Assembly (NCBI GenBank): GCA_045128055.1
Contig: JBGVRC010000134.1
Location: 1-38,626, forward strand
DNA from: Scatosoma sp045128055
Lineage (GTDB): Bacteria > Bacillota > Clostridia > Christensenellales > Borkfalkiaceae
Length of the DNA stretch: 38,626 nucleotides
Reading direction: 5' to 3'
Below the pieces are notes generated by a model. It was not told the origin of the DNA. It saw only the letters and a program-made list of their open reading frames with translations, and did no database searches. Both the position numbers and the translations under genes were made by a program. This document shows positions 7,959-13,835 of this stretch, in pieces. Within the stretch, counting starts at the first letter, position 1, and each line of letters begins with the position of its first letter.

Positions 7959-8963
7959 ATGATAAAACTTGCAATCGATCTCGGTTCGTCTATGACGAAG
8001 ATATACCGCGCGGACACCAACAGCGGCGTTGTGCTGGCTGAGCCGTCCTGCGTGGCGGTCGTTGGCGACGAAGAGATAAAAGCGATCGGCAAGGAAGCCA
8101 AAAATCTCATCGGTAAAACGGTGGAATTTACCAGCATCGTATATCCCGTTTACGAAGGCGAAATCGTCAATATGCGCCTTGCGGTGGAAATGTTGAAAGA
8201 ATTTTTGTCCCGCTTGGGGGAAAAACCTTCCGCAATCCGTCGCGCGCACGTGCTTTTTTCCGTGCCTTGCGGTATTTCCGAACGTAGCTTAAACGATTAT
8301 ATCAATTTAACCGAAGAATGCGGCTTGCATAAGGTATGGTTTGTAGAACAGCCCTATTTGGCGGCTCTTGGCGCGGGCGCTATGCTCACCGAAGTCGACC
8401 CCGTCTTTTGTTTGGACGTGGGTGGCGGCGTTTCCAACGCAGCGGTGGTTTCCGGGTGCGGCATTTTGGCAGGGCTTTCTATGAACGTCGGCGGCAACAA
8501 TATGGACGCCAACATCATCACCCGCCTTTCCGACAACAATAAACTGTTGGTAGGGGCTTTAACGGCGGAAAAAATCAAAAACGAAATCGGGTCTTTGTCC
8601 CCCAGCGCGCTTGGCACGATGGTGGCGGAAGGCAGCTCGACCGTCACTTGTCAACCCGCGGCGGTTTCCGTGCAAGCAGGCGAGCTCACCGATTGTATAC
8701 GCGTGTATATCAATAAAATTGTAGAATACGCCGTGGAAGTATTACGTACCCTGCCCGCGGAAGTGGCGGCGATCGTCAACAGAAACGGAGTGTATCTTTC
8801 GGGCGGGATTATGAAAATCCCGTACGTACCGCAATATATCGGCGCAAAGCTGGGTATGCGCTTCCGCGTATGCGAAGAACCGCAGTTTGCGGCGGTGCTT
8901 GGCGGCGGGTTGCTGCTTCGCGATTACGACAGCTTGAACCGCTTTGCAAAAATCATCGACTAA
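7959..8963 (+). CDS. MreB-like bacterial actin (divergent paralogue)
   Basis: A 334-aa actin-family ATPase likely to polymerise under the membrane and guide cell-wall growth. Motifs: KLAIDLGSSMTKIY (phosphate 1), EPSCVAV, IGKEAKNLIGKT, VEQPYLAALGAG, CLDVGGGVSNAAVV (phosphate 2) and LSGGIMKIPYVPQYI (adenosine loop). Length is normal for MreB/Mbl (330-345 aa). It is divergent: phosphate 1 is DLGSSMTKIY rather than the usual DLGTANTLVY. The start is the ATG at 7959, 8 nt after AAGGAGC; an in-frame TTG at 7953 is too close to that RBS. No mreC or mreD follows; the gene ends at two strong terminators. It could be a specialised paralogue such as MreBH/Mbl. Confidence 0.82.
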   Translation: MIKLAIDLGSSMTKIYRADTNSGVVLAEPSCVAVVGDEEIKAIGKEAKNLIGKTVEFTSIVYPVYEGEIVNMRLAVEMLKEFLSRLGEKPSAIRRAHVLFSVPCGISERSLNDYINLTEECGLHKVWFVEQPYLAALGAGAMLTEVDPVFCLDVGGGVSNAAVVSGCGILAGLSMNVGGNNMDANIITRLSDNNKLLVGALTAEKIKNEIGSLSPSALGTMVAEGSSTVTCQPAAVSVQAGELTDCIRVYINKIVEYAVEVLRTLPAEVAAIVNRNGVYLSGGIMKIPYVPQYIGAKLGMRFRVCEEPQFAAVLGGGLLLRDYDSLNRFAKIID

Positions 8964-8994
8964 CCTAATCTTTTTCATAGATACCGAATAATAA

Positions 8995-9036
8995 ATACGG
9001 AAAAACATCGTCTTTGGCGGTGTTTTTCTGTATTTT
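8995..9036 (+). terminator. Strong terminator after the MreB-like gene
   Basis: A 16-bp stem with two wobbles joins 8995-9010 and 9018-9033, with loop TCTTTGG and a TTTT tail. Confidence 0.8.
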
Positions 9037-9064
9037 AAGGAAATTTCGCAAAAAAATTTTTACA

Positions 9065-9098
9065 GAGAAACCCCTTTATTTATAAAGGGGTTTTTCTC
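9065..9098. terminator. Second, bidirectional terminator upstream of the large RNA
   Basis: GAGAAACCCCTTTA (9065-9078) pairs with TAAAGGGGTTTTTCTC (9083-9098) around a short AT loop. Together with the hairpin at 8995-9036 it insulates the next transcription unit. Confidence 0.75.
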
Positions 9099-9148
9099 AC
9101 GCTTTTAAAAAAAGTTGAAAAAAATTCAAAAAATTTTTAAAAAAAGTA

Positions 9149-9176
9149 TTGACAAATGAAAAATTTTTGTTATAAT
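9149..9176 (+). promoter_or_regulatory. Perfect-consensus SigA promoter for the candidate large RNA
   Basis: TTGACA (9149-9154), 16-bp spacer, TATAAT (9171-9176), set in an A/T-rich upstream region (9100-9148) of the UP-element kind. This is the strongest-looking promoter in the window. The predicted transcription start is about 9183. Confidence 0.85.
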
Positions 9177-9242
9177 AAAGGTACAAAAAGAAAAAACGAA
9201 ACAAAAAATGTTCGGTTTGTTCAATAAATAGGAGAAAATCCA

Positions 9243-9251
9243 ATGAACTAA
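9243..9251 (+). CDS. Minimal two-codon ORF (Met-Asn-stop) with RBS, inside the large RNA
   Basis: AGGAG (9230-9234) lies 8 nt before ATG AAC TAA. A ribosome could start and stop here at once. It is either a regulatory minimal ORF or a chance feature of the RNA. Confidence 0.2.
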   Translation: MN

Positions 9252-9331
9252 CGTAGCGAGCCGATAGGGATCGGCAAAGGGTCGTAGGGATACGACGAAA
9301 AGAAATAAAGGAAAGGAGGGTACAAAAAGCG

Positions 9332-9364
9332 ATGATTCCTTCCCATTCGGAGGCAGAAGCCTAA
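9332..9364 (+). CDS. Tiny ORF, 10 aa, inside the large RNA
   Basis: Encodes MIPSHSEAEA. AAAGGAGGG (9312-9320) lies 11 nt upstream. It matches no family I know; the SD-like sequence may instead be a structural part of the RNA. Confidence 0.2.
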   Translation: MIPSHSEAEA

Positions 9365-9451
9365 AAATAAGATAATCTAAAAGAACCAATAACAGAAATA
9401 TGTTGGAAAATCGTAACCGCGAAACGATAGCAGCGGGGAAGGAGGTACGAA

Positions 9452-9493
9452 ATGACAGGTACAACTTCGAAAGGAGATCCGACGTACACGTAA
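9452..9493 (+). CDS. Tiny ORF, 13 aa, inside the large RNA
   Basis: Encodes MTGTTSKGDPTYT. AAGGAGG ending at 9445 is 6 nt before the ATG, an optimal RBS, which makes this the best candidate for real translation in the region. A longer ORF in another frame (ATG 9400) overlaps it without an RBS. Confidence 0.3.
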   Translation: MTGTTSKGDPTYT

Positions 9494-9552
9494 GCGCCGA
9501 AGGAAAATTCGGCGAGAAACGTAGAATAAATGTTAAAGGAGGTACTTGAAAG

Positions 9553-9606
9553 ATGATTTTAAGAGCTTCAACCCGGTACTTTAACAAAGAAGATAAAGCG
9601 AGGTAA
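9553..9606 (+). CDS. Tiny ORF, 17 aa, inside the large RNA
   Basis: Encodes MILRASTRYFNKEDKAR, basic. AAAGGAGG (9535-9542) is 10 nt upstream, but RBS and start codon both lie within the long-arm hairpin 9531-9586, which would mask them. Confidence 0.25.
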   Translation: MILRASTRYFNKEDKAR

Positions 9607-9613
9607 AAGTCCA

Positions 9614-9646
9614 ATGAACGTAATAGATGAGGGCGTTGAAAAATAA
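9614..9646 (+). CDS. Tiny ORF, 10 aa, inside the large RNA
   Basis: Encodes MNVIDEGVEK, starting 7 nt after the stop of the previous tiny ORF, with GAGG 10 nt upstream. Such spacing would suit translational coupling if the chain is translated. Confidence 0.2.
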   Translation: MNVIDEGVEK

Positions 9647-9751
9647 AAGTAACCCGATAAAAGTGCGGTGAAAAACCTGCGTGCTGCGTATGGCAAGCAA
9701 AAAACGGGTGAAAAAAAGGGAAACGCCGTACAACTAAATACGAATATAAAT

Positions 9752-9773
9752 GCCCCCGTTGAAAAACGGGGGC
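9752..9773 (+). terminator. Terminal hairpin of the candidate large RNA
   Basis: GCCCCCGTT pairs with AACGGGGGC through a GAAA loop (9 bp). The tail is only TTGGTGTTT, so it may be a 3'-end stabilising stem rather than the actual stop; the terminator at 9811-9847 would then end the transcript. Confidence 0.55.
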
Positions 9774-9810
9774 TTGGTGTTTACTTGACGAATATAAAAA
9801 ACGAAAATAG

Positions 9811-9847
9811 AAATCCCCTTACGCAACTGGATTGCGTAAGGGGATTT
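9811..9847. terminator. Bidirectional terminator between the large RNA and veg
   Basis: A perfect 16-bp inverted repeat (9811-9826 with 9832-9847, loop CTGGA). It has AAAT on one side and ATTTT on the other, so it can stop the + strand RNA and the converging veg transcript. Confidence 0.8.
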
Positions 9848-9886
9848 TGCAGTATGCGGCTTTTTAAGGATTACAAAATAAGAAGA

Positions 9887-10126
9887 TTAAATACGCTTGA
9901 TTTTTACGTTGCCGCACAGTACGTCCGAATAAGAATACGCCGTTTTGCCAAGGAAGCCTTCGTCGTCGGGCTGTACGGTGAACAAAGCGGGGTAAATCCC
10001 CGACAGCACGCCTGAATAACTCATAGACTTATTTCTGCCAAGATTGACCTTTACCGCTACGCGTTGGGCGGAGCAGTCTTTTACCATTTGTTTGACGTCT
10101 TTGATGTTTTTTGTCGGTTTAATCAT
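9887..10126 (-). CDS. veg: Veg family protein
   Basis: A 79-aa protein of the Veg family (DUF1021), small Sm-like beta-barrel proteins; B. subtilis Veg stimulates biofilm formation. The family pattern is clear: a short N-terminal helix with DVKQMV, then RVAVKVNLGRNKSMSYSGVL, YPALFTV and the hallmark YSYSDVLCGNVKI. The start at 10126 is fixed by this alignment; the reading frame extends further upstream but without family similarity. The RBS is weak (GGGG 11 nt before). A 6-3-6 inverted repeat CATACT-ACA-AGTATG overlaps the start codon. Veg normally lies beside sipL and ispE in the same direction; here it is inverted. Confidence 0.88.
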   Translation of the reverse strand: MIKPTKNIKDVKQMVKDCSAQRVAVKVNLGRNKSMSYSGVLSGIYPALFTVQPDDEGFLGKTAYSYSDVLCGNVKIKRI

Positions 10127-10138
10127 ACTACAAGTATG
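10124..10138. promoter_or_regulatory. Inverted repeat overlapping the veg start codon
   Basis: CATACT-ACA-AGTATG, a perfect 6-bp palindrome that includes the start codon of veg. It could be an operator for the divergent veg/sipL region or an RNA hairpin covering the start. Confidence 0.4.
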
Positions 10139-10254
10139 CCCCAAAACCAAAAAAAGATACGTAAAATACCCAAAAACTTCCAAATTCGTTCTAAAAAGCC
10201 CTTTTCTCGCATAGGATAGAAAGACGAAAAACAAGGCTGAAAAGGAGAACTTAT

Positions 10255-11742
10255 ATGTCATTAAAACCGCAGTTTGAAACCTATCGTTACGTAGGAGAAA
10301 TTTGTCGATTGCGCGCGCAATCGGTGGTGGAATGCCGCCTTCCGGGCAGCGAAATCAACAGTATTTTAGCGGTGCACGCCAACGCTGTAACCACGGAAAA
10401 CGGTTGTGTGGACGGGGAAGTCCGCTACGGCGGGAAGGTGTTGCTGTCCATCGTGTACGAAGACGGCGAAAAGAATATTTGCAGGGCAGAGCGCGGCGCG
10501 GAGTTTTTCCACAAGGCGGAAGGCAAAGACGTGACCCCCGCTTGTTTTGCAAAAACCGCTTTATCGGCGGAAAACGTGCATTGGCGCAGGGAAGGCTCGG
10601 GTTTATACGTTTCCGTCGTCGTGAACGCGGATATTTTGGTATACGGCAGCAAGCAAACGGAATATTTGACGGGCGGAGAAGGCTTGATTTGCCGTCATAA
10701 AGAAATCACCGTTTGCAAAACCGTGTGCGTATCGGGGGAAACGGAAGACGAAGACGAGTTTGAATCGGATTACGTAGGGGATATTTTATTGCATAGCGAG
10801 CGTGCCGTTGCGCACCGCGTAGAAGTGGAAGCGGGCGCGTTGCGTTTGGACGGCGAATTATCGCTCAACATCTGCGTTTTAAAAGAAGACAATTCTCTTT
10901 GCTCGTACGAAAGACTGTTGCCTTTCCGTATGGAAGTGCCCTGCGACGAAGCCTTTGGCAAGGCGAGCGCCAGCGCCCGTGTTTGCGTAAAATCCGCCCG
11001 TCTTACGGTAGACGTGGACGAAGATAAGGGCAAGAGCAAAATCGTCTTTTCCTATTGCCTTTCCGCCGATTGTTTTGTGTGCGTAAACGAAGCGTTGACG
11101 GCGGTGGAAGACGCCTTTGCTCCCGACACGCAAATCACCTTAAAAAAAGGAAACGGTGGGGGCAGGTACGCGACGAATACGATGAAATACACCGAACGTA
11201 TCAACGGCGTAGCCGCGCTTTCGCCGCAAATAGACGAAGACTACGCCTTGCAAGCCGCTGTTCTGCCCCGTTGCGAAATGACCCTTAAAAAGGGGGAACG
11301 GGGTATGGAAGCGGAAGGCGTGGTGACGGCGGACGTGTTGCTTTGCAGCGCGGACGGAACGCACCGCAGCGCGGAATTGTCCCTGCCCTTTATTTTCCCC
11401 GTGGAAATGGACGAAGAAATCGCCGAAGCGGACTGCTTGGTGTGCGGGCTGAACGTGCGTCGTAAAAAAGGCGGGGAAGTGGAAGCGGAAGCAACCTTAA
11501 AATTGAGCGTAAAAACCTATCAGGCAATCGAATGGGAATACCTTTCCGAAGTGGAAATCGGGGAAGAAATCGAAGAAGAAAAGGGCGGTTTTACCGTGTT
11601 TATTCCCCGCGCGGGCGACGGGCTTTGGGAGCTTGCCAAACGGCTCCGCTGCCATCCTGAAAGCATCGAAAAAAGCAATCCCGAGCTGCAATTTCCTATC
11701 AAAGACGGAGAACGCATTTTCGTTTATCGGCAAATTAAGTAA
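10255..11742 (+). CDS. sipL: SipL/SpoVID-like spore coat morphogenetic protein (DUF3794 repeats, LysM)
   Basis: A 495-aa protein resembling clostridial SipL, which binds SpoIVA and ties the coat to the forespore; SpoVID is its Bacillus counterpart. The N-terminal two thirds show three repeats of the DUF3794 type (for example VGEICRLRAQSVVECRLPGSEI at the start, read as SipN-like), mostly beta with many charged residues. The C terminus is a LysM domain (FIPRAGDGLWELAKRL, then IEKSNPELQFPIKDGERIFVY). AAAGGAG is 7 nt before the ATG. It lies between veg and ispE, the usual clostridial neighbourhood, which supports the assignment. Codons 302-305 are written by a copy of the dispersed 12-mer. This gene is the best evidence that the organism sporulates. 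Confidence 0.8.
   Translation: MSLKPQFETYRYVGEICRLRAQSVVECRLPGSEINSILAVHANAVTTENGCVDGEVRYGGKVLLSIVYEDGEKNICRAERGAEFFHKAEGKDVTPACFAKTALSAENVHWRREGSGLYVSVVVNADILVYGSKQTEYLTGGEGLICRHKEITVCKTVCVSGETEDEDEFESDYVGDILLHSERAVAHRVEVEAGALRLDGELSLNICVLKEDNSLCSYERLLPFRMEVPCDEAFGKASASARVCVKSARLTVDVDEDKGKSKIVFSYCLSADCFVCVNEALTAVEDAFAPDTQITLKKGNGGGRYATNTMKYTERINGVAALSPQIDEDYALQAAVLPRCEMTLKKGERGMEAEGVVTADVLLCSADGTHRSAELSLPFIFPVEMDEEIAEADCLVCGLNVRRKKGGEVEAEATLKLSVKTYQAIEWEYLSEVEIGEEIEEEKGGFTVFIPRAGDGLWELAKRLRCHPESIEKSNPELQFPIKDGERIFVYRQIK
11161..11172 (+). repeat. Dispersed 12-mer, copy 2 (in the sipL-like gene)
   Basis: Exact copy; read as GRYA in the SipL-like protein. Confidence 0.8.
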
Positions 11743-11780
11743 ATTTCACGAAAATTACGCAAACAAAATTGTGTAAAGGA

Positions 11781-11809
11781 TTGAAATTTGGTCGAAAATA
11801 TGGTATAAT
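11781..11809 (+). promoter_or_regulatory. SigA promoter for ispE
   Basis: TTGAAA (11781-11786), 17-bp spacer, TATAAT (11804-11809). Confidence 0.75.
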
Positions 11810-11827
11810 ACTCTACGAGTTATCCGC

Positions 11828-11847
11828 GCGGCGAGTTTTCTCGCCGC
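11828..11847 (+). promoter_or_regulatory. GC-rich hairpin in the ispE leader
   Basis: GCGGCGAG pairs perfectly with CTCGCCGC across a TTTT loop, about 12 nt after the predicted transcript start. It is followed by TATTTT, too weak for a confident terminator. It may stabilise the 5' end or act as a weak attenuator. Confidence 0.5.
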
Positions 11848-11878
11848 TATTTTCGGAAAAAGGGGTGATAACGGGCAA

Positions 11879-12817
11879 ATGAGCGCGGTAAAAATTAAAT
11901 CGTATGCAAAAGTCAATCTAACCCTGGAAATCAAAGGCTTGGAAAACGGCTATCACCTGTTGGATTCCTTGGTGGCAAGCGTGGATTTATTCGACTTGAT
12001 CGTCTTAAAAAAGCGTAAGGGCGGGCTCAGCTTCGTTACGATGCACGGAATGGGCAGCGAGAGTATTCCCCCCGAAAAAAACAACGCCTTGAAAGCCGCG
12101 GAAGCCTTTTCCAAACGCTTTGGTACGGAAGGCGCGGATATTACCATTTATAAAAATATTCCCATCGGAGCAGGGCTCGGCGGCTCGTCCGCGGACGTTT
12201 GCGGCGTGCTTAACGGTATGGCAAAATTGTATAACGTGGGGGACAGGGTCGCGTTGAAACAGCTCGCGGACGAACTTGGTAGCGATACGGGCTATATGCT
12301 TGACGGCGGGTTTGCCCGTATGCAGGGCAGGGGCGAAAGGGTAGAAAAGCTTTGTATAGACGCCAAGCTACACTTTTTATTGCTTTGCCCCGATTCGATG
12401 GTCAGCGCGGGCGCGTGTTATAAAAAGTACGACGAGCTTCCCAAAACCTTGGAAGAACGCGGCTCGTACACCCAAAACTGCATCGACGCTTTGTGTCAAA
12501 ATGATATAAACGGGGTAGGCAGGTACGCGATGAACAACCTTTTTAAGCCTGCTTTGCATCTCAATCCCGACGTGGAAAAGGCGTATGAAGAAGCAAAGAG
12601 CTTTTCCCCGATTTGTACGGTGATGACGGGGTCGGGCAGCGGCGTTATCGCGATGTTCGAAACCAAAGAGCTTTGCGAATGGGCAAAGAGCAGGTATAAA
12701 GGGAAATTTGCCGCGTACGTAACGCAAACGGTGATTCCCGATTATCAGGACAAGAAAAAGAAATGGCGTAATCCTTTCGCGCTTTCCAAAAAAGAAGCGC
12801 AGGACGCCGAAAAATAA
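11879..12817 (+). CDS. ispE: 4-diphosphocytidyl-2-C-methyl-D-erythritol kinase
   Basis: A 312-aa GHMP kinase that phosphorylates CDP-methylerythritol, the fourth step of the non-mevalonate (MEP) isoprenoid pathway. It begins with the family N terminus KSYAKVNLTLEIKG and has the ATP-binding loop PIGAGLGGSSADV (about residues 97-109) and the C-terminal TGSGSGVIAMF. It is slightly longer than usual (about 280-300 aa) because of a Lys-rich tail ending in KKEAQDAEK. AGGGGTGAT is 9 nt before the ATG. It has its own promoter behind the SipL-like gene. A copy of the dispersed 12-mer encodes GRYA at residues 214-217. Confidence 0.92.
   Translation: MSAVKIKSYAKVNLTLEIKGLENGYHLLDSLVASVDLFDLIVLKKRKGGLSFVTMHGMGSESIPPEKNNALKAAEAFSKRFGTEGADITIYKNIPIGAGLGGSSADVCGVLNGMAKLYNVGDRVALKQLADELGSDTGYMLDGGFARMQGRGERVEKLCIDAKLHFLLLCPDSMVSAGACYKKYDELPKTLEERGSYTQNCIDALCQNDINGVGRYAMNNLFKPALHLNPDVEKAYEEAKSFSPICTVMTGSGSGVIAMFETKELCEWAKSRYKGKFAAYVTQTVIPDYQDKKKKWRNPFALSKKEAQDAEK
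12518..12529 (+). repeat. Dispersed 12-mer, copy 3 (in ispE)
   Basis: Exact copy; read as GRYA in IspE. Confidence 0.8.
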
Positions 12818-12844
12818 ACGCAAAACAAAAGATTGGAGTAAGAT

Positions 12845-13804
12845 ATGGAAGAAAGAATTATCGACGACGAATACGGCAGGGGGATTCGTTTAAAAAAGAC
12901 GAAAGACGGCTACGTGGACGTAACGGACGAGCTTGCCGAAGACGTGGAAAACGTTGACGAAGCCGAGCAAGAATACGCCGACGAAGTGTCCTTTTCCTTC
13001 CCGATGATGGATGGAGAAGACGACGAAGATTTGGTGGGGCTTTCCCCCGAAGAAGCGGCGAAGGTTATACAGCGCAAGGAAGCCGAACGCGCGGCGCGTA
13101 TGGCGGAATACGAACAGCTTTGCCAGGAAGGGGAAGAGCTCATCCAAAACGGTTCTTTCCGCGCGGCGGAGTTGAAGTTTGAAAAGGCTTTGCACTTGGA
13201 CGAGCTTGCCACCAAGGCTTCGGTTGGGTATTGGCGCGCAAAGACGGACAATTTCGACAATGCAGACGTGTTGGTAAAGGAATACGCGAAAGAAGGCGTG
13301 GAAAGTATGGAATACGATTTGGGTATCCAAGCCACCGACCTTATCCGTCAAGACTTCCACGAGAAATTTGTGGAAAAAGTAGCGAGCTTAGAAGCGGAAG
13401 AAACGCCTTTGCAGGCGGAAGTAGAAGAAAAACGCTTACTCCGTAAAACCATTTTGAAAAAGGGCTTAAAAAACGGGATTGCCATTTTTGCGGCAGGGTT
13501 TATTCCGTTTATGGTTGCGCTGGTATTGACGGCGGTGTACGGCTTGAAAATCACCACGGTGGCGGATAATCGCTACGTTTTGCCCACCATCATTTGCGGC
13601 GCGGCGTCCTTTTTGTTGTTTATCGTAGCCGTAGCCTGCTTCAACAAGTTTTTAAACGCGTTGCGTATCTATCGTAAAAACGAAAAATTATCTTCTACGG
13701 AAGAAGGCAAAAAGCTTTTAAAAATCCGTCGTTATAAAACGATTTACGAATATTTGGCAACCTTGCCCGTCTATGCGGAAGAAGCGGAACAAGACGAAGA
13801 GTAA
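12845..13804 (+). CDS. Unknown membrane protein: acidic N terminus, TPR-like middle, two C-terminal helices
   Basis: A 319-aa protein I do not recognise. Residues 1-80 are strongly acidic and probably disordered. Residues about 85-170 look helical with a TPR-like unit (EELIQNGSFRAAELKFEKALHL, read as GxxxxA...A..ALxL). Two hydrophobic helices follow, near residues 208-235 and 244-268, ending in a basic then acidic tail (EEAEQDEE). There is no signal peptide, so the N terminus is probably cytoplasmic. It starts at ATG 12845 with GGAG 6 nt upstream, 27 bp after ispE, and is probably cotranscribed with ispE and the antiporter downstream. A scaffold role is conceivable but not shown. Confidence 0.75.
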   Translation: MEERIIDDEYGRGIRLKKTKDGYVDVTDELAEDVENVDEAEQEYADEVSFSFPMMDGEDDEDLVGLSPEEAAKVIQRKEAERAARMAEYEQLCQEGEELIQNGSFRAAELKFEKALHLDELATKASVGYWRAKTDNFDNADVLVKEYAKEGVESMEYDLGIQATDLIRQDFHEKFVEKVASLEAEETPLQAEVEEKRLLRKTILKKGLKNGIAIFAAGFIPFMVALVLTAVYGLKITTVADNRYVLPTIICGAASFLLFIVAVACFNKFLNALRIYRKNEKLSSTEEGKKLLKIRRYKTIYEYLATLPVYAEEAEQDEE

Positions 13805-13835
13805 ACAACCAAAGCAACATAATTAGGAGAAGAAT

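Larger units (their letters stand above)
9183..9773 (+). ncRNA. Candidate large structured noncoding RNA (about 590 nt)
   Basis: There is no long ORF of gene-like quality here, yet a consensus promoter and a GC-rich terminal hairpin bracket a dense series of foldable elements. Hairpins: 9260-9275 and 9281-9296 (both UAGGGA-type loops), 9495-9514 (7 bp, loop GGAAAA), a long arm 9531-9586 (TGTTAAAG/CTTTAACA outside, TTGAA/TTCAA inside), and a nested domain 9632-9727 (GGCGTT/AACGCC enclosing ACCCG/CGGGT). A possible H-type pseudoknot lies at 9410-9436 (ATCGT/ACGAT crossing CCGC/GCGG). Single-stranded linkers are A-rich, as in other large bacterial RNAs. TCCAATGAAC occurs near both ends. Size and habitat would suit ROOL or another ornate Firmicutes RNA class, but I cannot match a covariance model by eye. 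It is not tmRNA, RNase P RNA, 6S or SRP RNA. A short-peptide operon is the alternative reading. Confidence 0.7.

Noticed and set aside
9400..9546. 48-codon ORF (ATG 9400) in the large RNA
   Set aside because: No RBS, strongly charged low-complexity translation, and it runs through conserved-looking hairpins; not listed as a gene.
9126..9614. Minus-strand frame of 162 codons across the large RNA
   Set aside because: Open only because the + strand is purine-rich; no RBS, no family pattern, and it runs through the promoter.
9183..9773. tmRNA, RNase P RNA or group II intron
   Set aside because: No tRNA-like ends or ALAA-type tag, no GAGGAAAGUCC core of RNase P, no GUGYG start or domain V.
9668..10015. 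+ strand frame of 115 codons after the large RNA
   Set aside because: It crosses two hairpins including a strong terminator and is antisense to veg.
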